Notes: generated by a model from the letters alone, not told the origin. Shown: positions 28,201 to 38,700, numbered from the stretch's first letter. The stretch is 64,000 nt of DNA from Aestuariivita sp. (GCA_018401465.1 JAGYKE010000004.1:1333857-1397856), one strand, 5' to 3'. Translations and numbers: made by a program.

Positions 28201-31200
28201 GGCGATGGCGTCGCGTGGACGGGTTCGGCCCCCGGCACCTACGGCAGCTTCGCCATCGCCGCGGCGGGCGGCTGGACCTACACGCTCGACAACGCGCTGG
28301 CGGACGGGCTGGCCGAAGGTCAGGAGGTCACCGAGACCTTCACCGCCACGGCGACGGACACCAACGGCGCCGCAGTCACGCAGGTCGTCACCATCACGAT
28401 CAGCGGGGCGAACGACGCGCCGGTGATCAGCAGCACCGCAGTCGATGCGGCCTTCTCCGAAACCGATGTCGCGGGTGAAACCGAAACGACGCTCTCCGGC
28501 ACCGTCACCGTGACGGACCCGGACGCGGGCGACAATGTCGGCGTCGCCTTCACCCCCCTCACGGTCGAACTGTTCGGCCCCGAAGGCGACCCTGTTCCCG
28601 ACTTTCCGGGCAGCCCCTTCGGCCTGCGCCCGGGTGATGCCGAAACAGTCATCGCGAGCCTGACAGTCAACCCGGACGGCACATGGTCAATCACACCGAA
28701 CCCGGCAATCAACCGCCTGAACGAAGGCCACTCGCTCGTCCTGTCCGGCACGGTCACGGCACAGGATGACAGTGGCACGGCGAACAACACCTCGGCGCCG
28801 CAGGCCTTCACCATCACCATCACCGGCGAAAACGACGCCCCCGTGATCGTGTCGGCCGATGCCGCTGGCTTCCTGTCCGAAGCGCCCGATGGCTCCGGCG
28901 AAGGGGAACTCTTCGCAGGCGACGGCGAAGGCGAAGGTGGAGGAGAAGGCGACGGCACCTATTCCGCCAGCGGCGAGATCGCCGTCTCCGACCTCGACGA
29001 TGGCAGCACCCACACCGCCGCCTTCATCCCGGGCGGTCCCGGTTATGTCGGCACCTTCACCATCGACGGGACCGGCTTCACCAGCGCGGGGCCCGAAGGC
29101 GGCAGCGCCGGTATCCTGATCTGGGATTTCACCGTCGATCCCGCCGAGATCGACTTCCTCCGCGAAGGCGAGGAACTCGCCCAGACCTACACCGTCACCT
29201 TCACCGACGAAGCGGGCGGCACGGTGGATCAGACCGTTACCATCACCATCACCGGGGCGAATGACGGCGCGTTCATCGTCGGCACGACCGGCGGCGAGGT
29301 TCTCGAAGACGCAACGGCCCCGGTCACCGGGCAGGTCACCGTCTTCGACGCGGACGAAGGCGAAGCCGAGCTGCAGCCGCAGACCGGCACCGCGGGCAAC
29401 TACGGCAGCTTCAGCATCGATGCGGCGGGCAACTGGTCCTACAGCCTCGACAACACCAACCCCGATGTGCAGGCCCTGCCGCAGGGCGACCAGCTTTCCG
29501 ATTTCTTCGAGATCACCTCGACCGATGGCACTGGCTGGGCACAGATCGCGATCACCATCACCGGCGTCAACGACCCCGCCACCATCGACAGCGGGTTGAC
29601 CGGCGACGTGACCGAGGATGATGCGCTCTCGACCTCCGGTGTCATCGCCGTGATCGACCCCGACACCGGCGAAGACGGCGTGCAGGCACGGACCGAAGTG
29701 GTGGGCACCTACGGCACGTTCAGCGTCGATGCGGCGGGCAACTGGACCTACGTCCTCAACAACGCGAATGCGGATGTCGATGCCCTGCCCGCAGGTGCCA
29801 CGCTGCAGGACAGCTTCTCCGTCACCTCGACCGACGGGACTGCGACCGACGATGTTGTCGTCACGATCACCGGCACGAATGACGGCGCCACGCTGGGCGG
29901 CGTTCTGTCGGGCGAAATCGCGGAAGACACAGTCGCCGCATTGACCGGCAAGATCGACGTCACCGACCCCGACACCGGAGAGGCCGAAGTCGTCCCGCAG
30001 ACCGGCACATCGGGCAGCTTCGGCACGTTTGATATCGACGCGGCGGGCAACTGGACCTACGTGCTGGAAAACACCATCGAAGCGGTTCAGGCGCTCGCCC
30101 CGGGCGACACGCTGGAGGACCGCTTCCCCATCGTCTCGGCCGACGGCACCGCCTTCGAGGATGTGGTGATCACCATCACCGGCGTGAACGACGCGGCTGT
30201 CCTGACCGACGGGCTCACGGGCCAGATCGAAGAGGATACCTTCGGCTTCGTCTCGGGCGTGGTCACGGTGGATGATCCCGATACCGGCGAAAACGGCCTG
30301 ATCGCCGACACCGGCACCACCACCTATGGCAGCTTCGAGGTCAGCGAGAACGGCGCCTGGACCTACACGCTTGACGACGCGAACCCGGCGGTGAACGCGC
30401 TGCCCGAAGGCGAGGAACTGGAAGACCGCTTCAGCGTCACGTCGGCCGACGGCACGGCGACCGAAGACGTGGTCATCACCATCATCGGCCGCAACGACGC
30501 CGCGGTGCTGGGCGGCGATCTGACCGGCAGCATCGAGGAAGACGCCCAGGAGCCCGCCACCGGCACGGTCACCGTGGATGACCCCGACACCGGAGAGGCT
30601 CAGGTGCTCGAGGTCGTCGAACAGGCCGGCACATACGGCGCGTTCAGCATTCTTCCAGACGGCACCTGGACATACATCCTCGACAGCGAAGACGCCGCGA
30701 TCCAGTCGCTGGGCACCGGCGACAGCGCGACCGACCAGTTCGTCGTGACCCCGGTCGACCTGTCCAGTAACCAGCTCGTGGTCATCACGATCACCGGCGT
30801 GAACGACGCGCCCGAAGTGATCAGCGATCCCGCCGAAAGCGCAGGCGCCGTGACCGAAGGGTCCGAAAACGCGACCGCCTCGGGTCAGCTGACCGCCGAC
30901 GACGTCGATGGCGACGGGGTGACGTTCACCCTGACCTCGCCCGCCACCGGCACGTATGGGTCACTGGTGCTGCTGGCCTCGGGCGCATGGACCTATACGC
31001 TCAATCAGGCGGCGGCCGACCCGCTTGGCGTCGGGGAACAGGTGACGGACGTCTTCAACCTCGAGGTGAGCGACCCGGAAGGCGCGTTCACGACACATGC
31101 CATCACGATCACGGTCACCGGCACCAACGACGCCCCGATCGTGCCGTTCGAGACCCTGATCGAGGCGCAGCAGGATACGGTCTTCAGCGACACGCTTGCC

Positions 31201-34200
31201 GCCTTTGACGTCGAAGGCGACGACCTGACCTTCTCGGCGGGCACGCTGCCCCTGAACGGCATCCTGACGGTCAACCCCAACGGCACCTTCGACTACATCC
31301 CCGATGAAGGCTTCCTCGGCACCGACAGCTTCACCTACGATGTCAGCGACGGCAACGGCGGCACCGCCACCGGCACCGTCAACATCGAGGTCGAAAATTC
31401 CGGCACCACCGGCGACACAAGGCCCATCGCCATCGGCATTTCGACCGAGGCGACGCCCGAAGTCCCCGCCGGCAGCCTCGTGATCGAGGTCGACCCCGTC
31501 GCCGGCAACGCGATCAACATCTCCTTCGCGCTCGACAGTTCGGGCAGCATCGGGGCATCCCAATGGACGGTGATGGTCAACGCAGTGGCCGATGCGCTCG
31601 AAACGCTCGCCACCCAGTTCGCGGGCAGCGAAACCCAGGTCGATGTGCAGATCATCTCCTTTGACGTCGGGTCCCAGTCCTTCACCTATGACCTGCAATC
31701 GCCGACCATCGGCGCGGATGTCCGGGCGCTGCCCTACGCTGCCGGACTTGCGACCAACTGGACCGCCGCGTTCAACTCGGCCGAGACCTTCTTCGACGCC
31801 CAGCCCACGGGCGAGACGAACTACCTTTTCTTCATCACCGACGGCAACCCGACAGTGGCGGCCTCCGAATGGCGGAACGCGCTGGCCAGCCTGACGAATG
31901 TCACCACCAACATGTATACGGTCGACATCGACGCCTTCGCCATCGGCAGCAACGTGGACGGCGCAAACCTGACCGAGGTCGACAGCGATCCGGTGCCCGC
32001 CGTCGGCACGAACTACACGACACTGACCTCGGCGACCGACCTTCTGGCCGCGCTGAGCGAGACGCCGATCTTCAATTCCGAACTCATCGGCCTGTCGGTC
32101 CAGCTGATCGCCGATGGCGTGGATCTGGGCGTGATCGCGAACCAGACCAATCCGGCGCTCACCACCGACGGGCTGAACTACCAGTTGCCCTTCGCCGCCA
32201 TCGCGGGGATCGAGGCGCTGCTGGGTGAAGAAAACCGCTTCAACGTCACCGTCCAATACGACCTGAACGGCGATCCCTCGACCGCCGAGGTGACGCTCTT
32301 CACCACCGAACTGCTGGCCAAGGCGGCCACGGCTCAGACGCTGACGGGCGATGCGGGTCCCGATCTTCTGTTCGGCAGCGACTTCGCCGACACGATCGAC
32401 GGCGCGGGCGGCGACGACGTGATCTTCGGCTTCGCGGGTGATGACAGGCTGACCGGCGGCGATGGGGACGACATCCTGCTGGGCGGCGATGGCGAGGATT
32501 TCCTGAACGGCGGGGATGGGAACGACGTCCTGAACCCGGGCGACAACGCGGGCGTCGGCATCATCAACGGGGATGTTATCATTGCCGGCGCGGGCAACGA
32601 TACCGTCATCTTGTCGGACGTGGTCACCGGGTTTGTCACCCTCTTCTACGGCGATCTTGCCGCACCGATTTCCGTCACCATTGACGGCGCGGTGAGTACC
32701 GGGTCCGCGATCAAGACCGACGGAACCGATACTTTCGTCGATATCGCGAACCCGATGATCGCCGGTTGGACGACCGGGGGTCTCAACGTGCTCGGAACTT
32801 CGGGCGCGGATACCTTCGATCTCAACATCGCCGCGCAGCAATGGATGAGCCTGCGGATGGGCGACGGCGTCGACAGCCTGACGCTGAACGGTTCCGGCCA
32901 GCTGCGTCTGGACTTCCGGGATGCGACGCAGGGGATCGACGTTGATCTTGGTACGAGAACCATTGCGGATGATGGTTTTGGCAATGAAGAGACATATGGC
33001 GGAACACGCGCTGTCCGCGAGATTTACGGCTCCGGGTTTGACGACCTGGTGACAGGGTCGTCAGCGGATGAATCCTACCGATACTTCGGAGGGAACAACG
33101 AGGTCCACCTTGGCGGCGGCTTTGACCGCCTGCGGTATGACGGCGGCGGGGCGACGGACATCTTCGCCAATCTTGGCACCGGCACGGTCACGGGCACATC
33201 GCAAACGGGGGCGTTCACCGATACGGTCAGCGGCGTCGAATGGGTGCAGGCGACGGCCGGGAACGACACTCTGATCGGCACCGCGACAAATGAACGACTG
33301 GAAGGCGGCGCTGGCAACGACGAACTGCTGGGCGGCGGTGGCGACGACGTTCTGATCGGCGGGGCAGGGGACGATGTCCTTGCTGGCGGCGACGGCGGTG
33401 ACCGTCTGATCGGCGGGGACGGGAACGATACCCTGAACCCGGGCGACAACAATCCCTTCACCGGTGCAGACGATAGCATCATCGCCGGTTCGGGCAACGA
33501 TACCTACGTCCTCTCGTTCGTGGTCGAAGGTTTCGTGACCCTCTTCTACGACGATCTTCCCGGGCCGGTTTCGGTCACCATCGACGGGGCGGCGAACACA
33601 GGATCTGCCGTCAAACCCGACGGAACGGATACCTTCGTCGATGTCGCGAACCCCATGTTCGCCGGTTTTGCGGCCGGGGGTCTGGCCATTCAGGGAACCG
33701 CCGGGGACGACACTTTCGACTTCAACATCGCCGCACAGCAATGGATGAGCCTGCGGATCAGCGACGGCGTCGACGACCTGACGCTGAACGGGTCCGGCCA
33801 GCTGCGTCTGGACTTCCGGGATGCCACCAACGGCATCAACATCGATCTTGAGACAAGAACCATCGCGAATGACGGTTTCGGCAACGCCGAAACCTATGGC
33901 GGGACACTTGCCGTGTGGGAGATTTACGGCTCCTCGTTCGACGATACGGTGACGGGGTCGTCCGCCAACGAATCCTATCGCTATGCCGGGGGCAGCAACG
34001 ACATCGACCTCGGCGGCGGCTTTGACCGGATCCGTTATGACAGCGGCGGTGCGACGGGCATCGTCGCCAATCTTGTCACCGGCACCGTCACGGGAACCTC
34101 GAACACCGGTGCCTTCACCGACACGGTCAGCGGCGTCGAATGGGTGCGGGCAACGGCCGGGAACGACAGTCTGATCGGCACGGCGGCAAACGAACGGCTG

Positions 34201-35295
34201 GAAGGCGGCAACGGCAACGACACCCTGCTGGGAGGCGATGGCGACGATTTCCTGAACGGCGGGGCCGGGGACGACTTCCTGAATCCGGGCAACAATTCCC
34301 TTGCCACCTTCGAAGGCGACGTGGTCATCGGCGGGGCGGGCGAAGACACGATCAGCTTCGCCGACGCATTCTCCGGCGCCTATACGATCTTCTACGGCGA
34401 TCTCGCCGGGCGCATTGTGGTCGATATCGACGGCGTGAGCAATACTGGCACGGTGTCCAAACCGGACGGCACCGACACCATCATCGACATCGCCAATGCG
34501 ATGAACGCCGATTTCGCGCAGATCATCGGCACCGCCTTCGACGACAGCTTCACGGTCGATTCGTTCGGCGGCTTCATCTCGCTGCGCGCAGGCGACGGCG
34601 TCGATACCTACACGCTCAACGGCATCGGGGGGGTCTTCGGGCTCGACTTCCGCGGCGGCGATGGCCTCGAGATCGACCTCGGCGCGCGCACCATCACCGA
34701 TGACGGCTTCGGCAATGCCGAGACCATCGGCGGCACCGCCACCGAATTCAGGGTCTACGGCACCGACGGCAACGACACGATCATCGGCGGCGACGACTTC
34801 AACGATATCCGCGCAGGCGGCGGCGACGACCGCATCATCGTGAACGAGGTCGACCTTCTTGGCAGTCGCATCGACGGCGGCGCAGGGCAGGACGTTCTGG
34901 CCTTCGGGACCGGCGGCTTCCTCACCGACCTGCTCGACGACCTGCTGATCGAGAGCATCGAAACGCTCGATTTCGAAAATGCCCAGACCGACAACCTGTT
35001 CCTGTCGGCCGACAAGGTGATCGAAGCCTCCGCAGACACGGCCAACACCTTGCTGGAATCGCTCCTCGACCGGCCGCTCGACAAGAGCATGATGATCCTC
35101 GGCGATGCGGGCGACGAAATTGAGCTCTTCGAAGATGTCGGGTTCTTTTGGTCGGCCACGGAAGACGCGCTCGTCTCCACCGGGGGGCGGACCTACGACA
35201 TCTACGAACTTCTGGATTTCGACACGGCCGAAGTGGTAGCCACCATCGGGGTGGATACGGACGTCACGGTCCTGCTCTCCTCCGTCGCGGTGTGA
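25294..35295 (+). CDS. Giant FecR/VCBS/VWA/RTX adhesin, putative type I secretion substrate
   Basis: A 3,333-residue secreted repeat protein. In order: a unique N-terminal segment, a FecR-like domain (about 110-240: VGMKIFQGDVVETDGDGALSL, then TPSATMGIRGTT) and a proline/acidic linker (about 330-395). Next are about fourteen VCBS/cadherin-like units of about 100 residues, each ending in an ITITGxNDAP-type motif (26.7-31.1 kb). A von Willebrand A-like domain with MIDAS DSSGS follows (31.5-32.1 kb), then three C-terminal modules with RTX calcium-binding nonapeptides (GGxGxDxLx). There is no Sec signal peptide, which fits export by the adjacent TolC-ABC-HlyD operon. ATG 25294 follows AAGGG and GAGG motifs; GTG 25270 and ATG 25285 are alternatives. 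Confidence 0.92.
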   Translation: MSLKDFYQSAATSTDTVLLSSGDGKLVVPDAPLLFDAEFLRDGRDLILRNDGHADLRILDYFRANPPADLFAPDGAVLRGATVARLAGPEAPGQYAQIGGARGGEPIGQVETTEGGARVQRTDGTVETLAVGMKIFQGDVVETDGDGALSLTFADGTIFTLAASSRMVIDELVYDPNGTDNSAGFSLVQGGFVFIAGQVAQTGGMDVTTPSATMGIRGTTVIVRIQLDNGIAVTEVTLTRDPDGGLGQVELRDLDGNLIATITSTDSKWIVSSADGQTREVERTSADDASDSLLIADAVAAFQIAATRVAQGETFVTLPSAPAPVDDGPAELEEDGAGPDLDTEDEPLPPPPPVEDGEGGSDGGGGTTDAGPDETPPILPPVRAVDLVVTGPEDAGQGEEGAPVAGVIDAGETAATFELDTPPANGEVTLNPDGTFNYVPDPDFNGTDSFTYRVTDSRGNTDTGTVEVIVTPVNDDPVLPDSGAAAAEDTPLFGTVAATDVDGDTLAYALETGAANGFAAVLENGTWAYTPDENFNGTDAFTVRVTDGQGGSAIATVTVEVAAVNDTPEVTSDPVNTIFAESDVVPEEEGFAPFSAFMATAPATGGTFTAADVDGDGIAFVYGPVTVEVRDDDGQPVPDIISESDAADLRALLTLNADGTWSLSPSDLFDGLPEGYTLIYSGSVSAQDDSGAANNTSDPQPFTITITGENDAPVIDFADTTGDITEGTGGLTTHEVTGDIAVRDADAEASLTATATPQGEGYVGSFGVPANVPDEASLTWTFTVDEAEIDALAEGDTVEQVYLVEITDNNGATVSEFVTITITGANDAPVVTSAASDVAGAVTEDSEVTTTTGQLTTTDPDAGDSVTWTGSGPGAYGGFVINAAGGWTYTLSNTLADGLAEGQEVIETFTATATDTNDAAVTQDVTITIRGANDAPVVTSSATDAAGAVTEDDAVTTSTGTLAAADVDQGDGVAWTGSAPGTYGSFAIAAAGGWTYTLDNALADGLAEGQEVTETFTATATDTNGAAVTQVVTITISGANDAPVISSTAVDAAFSETDVAGETETTLSGTVTVTDPDAGDNVGVAFTPLTVELFGPEGDPVPDFPGSPFGLRPGDAETVIASLTVNPDGTWSITPNPAINRLNEGHSLVLSGTVTAQDDSGTANNTSAPQAFTITITGENDAPVIVSADAAGFLSEAPDGSGEGELFAGDGEGEGGGEGDGTYSASGEIAVSDLDDGSTHTAAFIPGGPGYVGTFTIDGTGFTSAGPEGGSAGILIWDFTVDPAEIDFLREGEELAQTYTVTFTDEAGGTVDQTVTITITGANDGAFIVGTTGGEVLEDATAPVTGQVTVFDADEGEAELQPQTGTAGNYGSFSIDAAGNWSYSLDNTNPDVQALPQGDQLSDFFEITSTDGTGWAQIAITITGVNDPATIDSGLTGDVTEDDALSTSGVIAVIDPDTGEDGVQARTEVVGTYGTFSVDAAGNWTYVLNNANADVDALPAGATLQDSFSVTSTDGTATDDVVVTITGTNDGATLGGVLSGEIAEDTVAALTGKIDVTDPDTGEAEVVPQTGTSGSFGTFDIDAAGNWTYVLENTIEAVQALAPGDTLEDRFPIVSADGTAFEDVVITITGVNDAAVLTDGLTGQIEEDTFGFVSGVVTVDDPDTGENGLIADTGTTTYGSFEVSENGAWTYTLDDANPAVNALPEGEELEDRFSVTSADGTATEDVVITIIGRNDAAVLGGDLTGSIEEDAQEPATGTVTVDDPDTGEAQVLEVVEQAGTYGAFSILPDGTWTYILDSEDAAIQSLGTGDSATDQFVVTPVDLSSNQLVVITITGVNDAPEVISDPAESAGAVTEGSENATASGQLTADDVDGDGVTFTLTSPATGTYGSLVLLASGAWTYTLNQAAADPLGVGEQVTDVFNLEVSDPEGAFTTHAITITVTGTNDAPIVPFETLIEAQQDTVFSDTLAAFDVEGDDLTFSAGTLPLNGILTVNPNGTFDYIPDEGFLGTDSFTYDVSDGNGGTATGTVNIEVENSGTTGDTRPIAIGISTEATPEVPAGSLVIEVDPVAGNAINISFALDSSGSIGASQWTVMVNAVADALETLATQFAGSETQVDVQIISFDVGSQSFTYDLQSPTIGADVRALPYAAGLATNWTAAFNSAETFFDAQPTGETNYLFFITDGNPTVAASEWRNALASLTNVTTNMYTVDIDAFAIGSNVDGANLTEVDSDPVPAVGTNYTTLTSATDLLAALSETPIFNSELIGLSVQLIADGVDLGVIANQTNPALTTDGLNYQLPFAAIAGIEALLGEENRFNVTVQYDLNGDPSTAEVTLFTTELLAKAATAQTLTGDAGPDLLFGSDFADTIDGAGGDDVIFGFAGDDRLTGGDGDDILLGGDGEDFLNGGDGNDVLNPGDNAGVGIINGDVIIAGAGNDTVILSDVVTGFVTLFYGDLAAPISVTIDGAVSTGSAIKTDGTDTFVDIANPMIAGWTTGGLNVLGTSGADTFDLNIAAQQWMSLRMGDGVDSLTLNGSGQLRLDFRDATQGIDVDLGTRTIADDGFGNEETYGGTRAVREIYGSGFDDLVTGSSADESYRYFGGNNEVHLGGGFDRLRYDGGGATDIFANLGTGTVTGTSQTGAFTDTVSGVEWVQATAGNDTLIGTATNERLEGGAGNDELLGGGGDDVLIGGAGDDVLAGGDGGDRLIGGDGNDTLNPGDNNPFTGADDSIIAGSGNDTYVLSFVVEGFVTLFYDDLPGPVSVTIDGAANTGSAVKPDGTDTFVDVANPMFAGFAAGGLAIQGTAGDDTFDFNIAAQQWMSLRISDGVDDLTLNGSGQLRLDFRDATNGINIDLETRTIANDGFGNAETYGGTLAVWEIYGSSFDDTVTGSSANESYRYAGGSNDIDLGGGFDRIRYDSGGATGIVANLVTGTVTGTSNTGAFTDTVSGVEWVRATAGNDSLIGTAANERLEGGNGNDTLLGGDGDDFLNGGAGDDFLNPGNNSLATFEGDVVIGGAGEDTISFADAFSGAYTIFYGDLAGRIVVDIDGVSNTGTVSKPDGTDTIIDIANAMNADFAQIIGTAFDDSFTVDSFGGFISLRAGDGVDTYTLNGIGGVFGLDFRGGDGLEIDLGARTITDDGFGNAETIGGTATEFRVYGTDGNDTIIGGDDFNDIRAGGGDDRIIVNEVDLLGSRIDGGAGQDVLAFGTGGFLTDLLDDLLIESIETLDFENAQTDNLFLSADKVIEASADTANTLLESLLDRPLDKSMMILGDAGDEIELFEDVGFFWSATEDALVSTGGRTYDIYELLDFDTAEVVATIGVDTDVTVLLSSVAV
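32530..34850 (+). repeat. Three tandem RTX-containing modules of about 0.85-0.9 kb inside the adhesin gene
   Basis: Each module starts with an LNPGDN/LNPGNN motif (coding positions 32530, 33433, 34279). It runs through a DGTDTFVDIAN-like segment, MSLRxxDGVDxLTLNGSG and DDGFGNAET. Modules 1 and 2 are 903 and 846 bases and nearly identical over long stretches of DNA; module 3 is shorter and more diverged. RTX nonapeptide blocks lie at about 32341-32530, 33256-33440 and 34156-34280. Confidence 0.85.
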
Positions 35296-35302
35296 CGCGA
35301 CC

Positions 35303-35692
35303 TCAGGCCGCCGTCACCACCCAGACCCAGACCATCGCGATATAGGTCAACTGGTGCAGCGCCTGGTCGAATCCCGCCGCGCGCCAGAAGCCGGCGTCGG
35401 CGGGTGTGTGGCCCTGCATGTCCGACCAGCGCGCCTTGCCCCAGTCGATGTGGAAATGCACCACCCATTCGGCCGCCAGAAGCGCCGCGAACAGCCAGCC
35501 CGGCGTGCCCACGATCACAAGGCACAAGGCCGACCCCGCGATATGCACCAGCGCATGCTGCGCCCGGCCCATGTGCAGATAATCTCCACGTCCTGCCAGC
35601 ATCTTGGGCGTCTGCAGGAAATAGTCGGCGAACATGTGCTTGATCTGGAACAGGATCAGAAGGACCAGCACGGACAGGGTCAGTTCGTTCAC
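35303..35692 (-). CDS. DUF3307 family small membrane protein
   Basis: A 129-residue integral membrane protein with about four hydrophobic segments and the FADYFLQT and HALVHIAGSAL motifs of DUF3307 (PF11750), whose function is not established. Start is GTG at 35692 with GGAGG about nine bases upstream; there is no closer ATG. It is convergent with the adhesin (seven bases between stops) and divergent from the ABC/cNMP protein. Whether it belongs to the secretion locus or simply sits there is unclear. Confidence 0.82.
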   Translation of the reverse strand: MNELTLSVLVLLILFQIKHMFADYFLQTPKMLAGRGDYLHMGRAQHALVHIAGSALCLVIVGTPGWLFAALLAAEWVVHFHIDWGKARWSDMQGHTPADAGFWRAAGFDQALHQLTYIAMVWVWVVTAA

Positions 35693-35753
35693 GCCTTGGG
35701 CCTCCGGTCAGCGCACATCATCTGCGCAAAAGATAGAGCCACAACATATTTGT

Positions 35754-35763
35754 TCACATGTGA
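35754..35763. promoter_or_regulatory. Palindrome TCACATGTGA immediately before the ABC/cNMP reading frame
   Basis: A perfect 10-bp palindrome lies in the 71-base divergent region between the DUF3307 gene and the ABC/cNMP gene and ends where that reading frame opens. It has the half-sites of a CRP site but in the wrong order and spacing (CRP is TGTGA-N6-TCACA). It is therefore only a generic operator candidate. Confidence 0.3.
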
Positions 35764-38700
35764 TTGATTGCAACCCGAAACCCAGCCTATCGTTGCGGCG
35801 CGCCACCCAGAGCGCGAAGAATCCGGGACGGGGGCCGCCCACGAGGCGGGCAAAAAATCATAGAACGCACACTTTTCTCATTCATTTGGAAGTATTCCCG
35901 TCGCGACCAGCTGATCTTGCTCGCCGTGACGGCGACGCTTTTTCCGCTGCTCTACCTCACGCTCGAACTGCCCAAGCGCATCATCAACGATGCCATCGAC
36001 CCCGATACGGTGCCGGTTGCCTTCTTCGGGCGGGATTTCGATCAGGTCACGCTTCTGGCGATTCTCTCGGCCGCCTTCTTCTTCTCGGTGCTGGCGCATG
36101 GCCTGCTGAAGATGAAGATCAACACGATGAAGGGCGTTCTGGCGGAACGCATGCTGCGGCGGTTCCGGTACACCCTCATCAGCCGTATCCTGCGCTTCCC
36201 CCAGCCCTATTTCGAACGCACCAGCCAGGGTGAACTGGTCTCCATGGTCACGGCCGAGGCCGAACCGATGGGCGGGCTCATGGGCGACGCGATCAGCCAG
36301 CCGGTGCTGCAGGCGGGCCAGATGATCACGATCCTCGGCTTTCTCTTCGTGCAGAGCTTCTGGTTCGGGCTTGCCGCCTGCATCACGATCCCGCTGCAGG
36401 CGTGGCTGATTCCCCGTATCCAGCGCCAGATCAACCAGCTCAACAAGAAGCGCGTCATTCAGGTCCGCGCACTTGCCGGCGAAATCGGCGAAAGCGCTGC
36501 GGGCGCCTCGACGCTACGCACCAATGCCGGGTGGCGCTACCGGCTCTCGATGATCACCGACCGGCTGGGGCGGCTCTACCTCATCCGGTTCGAGATCTAT
36601 CAGAAAAAATTCTTCATGAAGTTTCTCAACAACTTCATCAACCAGATGACGCCCTTCTTCTTCTACGCCGTGGGCGGCTATCTCGCGATCAAGGGCGAGA
36701 TCACTGTGGGTGCGCTGGTCGCGGCTCTGGCCGCCTACAAGGACATTGCCTCGCCCTGGAAGGAACTTCTGGCCTATTACAATCAGGTTCAGGACATGGC
36801 CGTGCGCTGGGACACCATCGCGGAACGCTTCGCGCCTGAGGGCATGATCGACGATCGGCTCTTCGACGGCGATGCCGGGACCATCGGGCCACTCAAGGGC
36901 GAGGTAGAGCTGTCGCGGGTGACGGTGCGCGACGCCGACGGCAACGCGGTGATCGAAGACATCACCGCTACCTTGCCCGAAGGCGCCTTCGTCGGCGTCA
37001 CCGCCCCGTCCGAGGAAGACCGCCGCGCGCTGTCCGAAACTCTCGTGCGCGAAGTGCTGCCGGTGCAGGGCGGCATCAGGATCGGCGGCCAGCCGTTCAA
37101 CGAACTCCATCAGGCCGTGGTCGCCCGACGCATCGGCCATGTCACTGCGCGGCCGGTGCTCTTCAAGGGCACCTTCCTCGACAACGTGCTGATGCCGCTG
37201 AAATTCCAGCCCATCGCCTTCGATGCGCAAGACCCCGATCGCACCGCAGCGGTTCTCGCGGGCAACAGCGCCGATCCCCTTGGTGCCGACTGGACCGACC
37301 CCCGCGTCGCGGGCTTCGACAGCGAAGACGACCTGCGCGCGTGGCTCCTGCGCATCCTCGACGCGATCGGGATGTCCGACACGCTCTTCCGGCGCGGGCT
37401 TGATCTGCGCCCGGCCGATCAGGGCTCCGACAGCGCGCTGGCGCGCGCCATCGTCTCGGTCCGCCCAGCGGTGGCGGCGGCGCTGAAAAAGGCCAAGCTC
37501 GAACGCCATGTCCATGGGCTCGATCCCGAAGGCTACAACCCGGCGCTTCCGGTGGGCGACAACCTGCTCTTCGCCTCGCCGCTCCGCCCGATCACCCGGA
37601 CGGTTCTGGCCGAACCGGGCGGTGCCGTCAGCCTGCTGCGCGACATCGGGATCACCGAGCCGCTCATCGCGCTGTCGCGCGACGTGATCGAGATGCTGCG
37701 CCACATCTTCGGCGTCGACGGCACCGACCATCCGCTCTTCGGCGCGCTGGGCCTTGATGCGGCCACCTACGAGGCGGCGGTCGAACTGATCCGCTCGGAC
37801 CGCTGGCGCGACGTCCAGTCCCTCTCGGACGAGGATCTCGCGCTGCTGATCATCGTGCCCTTCAGCATTTCCGCCGAACAGATCGGCCCGGCCTTCCCGG
37901 TCGAATTGCAGGAGCGCATCCTCGATCTGCGCCGCAGCCATGGTGCGCGCATGCAAGAACAGCTTGCCGACCTGTTCCAGCCCTTTTCGCCCGACACCTA
38001 CGCGCCCGGGCTCTCGGTTCTCGAAAACGCGATCTTCGGCAAGATCAAGGACAGCGCCGGCGCCCGTGCCGACGAGGTCCGCAGCCTTGTCGCCGCCTGC
38101 CTGCGCGAGGCCGGTGAACAAGACACTGTCGTCGCCCTCATCTTCGATACGCCGGTCCCGCTCGGCGGTGCGAACCTGCCCGCGGTCATCTCCGAACCCA
38201 TGGCGGTCTGCCGCGCGGTGGTGAAGAAGCCCGATATCCTCGTGCTGGAAAACGCGATGTCCTCCCTTGACCGCGACGCGCGCCTTGCTGCCTGTCAGGG
38301 CCTGCACGCCCTGCTGCCCGGCACCACCACGGTCTGCATCGCCGACGCCTTCGACGACGGCCACGACTTCGACCTGCACCTCACGCTGAATCAGGGTCGC
38401 CTCGTGACCGAAGACGATGGCGCCGCCACCGAACAGGACAGCGCCGCGGGTGCCGACCTGACGCGCAAGCTGCGCGCGCTGGAACAGACAGACCTCTTCT
38501 CCGAGCTGAACCGCAAGCAGCTGCGCCTGCTGGCCTTCGGCGCGCGCTGGTACAAGGCGCAGGCGGGCGAATATGTCTTCCACAAGGGCGACCTGCCCAA
38601 TGACGGCGCCTATATGGTGATCGAGGGTGAGGCCGGCCTCTACCTGCCGAAAGAGGGCGAGGACGATGTCCTCATCACCACCGTCGGCCCCGGCAAGCTG

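Noticed and set aside
26700-34300. Adhesin repeats as a CRISPR-like or non-coding tandem array
   Set aside because: Repeats are in frame, about 100-codon protein domains with varied DNA; no short direct repeats with unique spacers.
35754-35763. TCACATGTGA as a CRP-cAMP site controlling the cNMP-binding protein
   Set aside because: Half-sites are in the reverse order and without the 6-base spacer of a CRP site. It was kept only as a generic palindrome.
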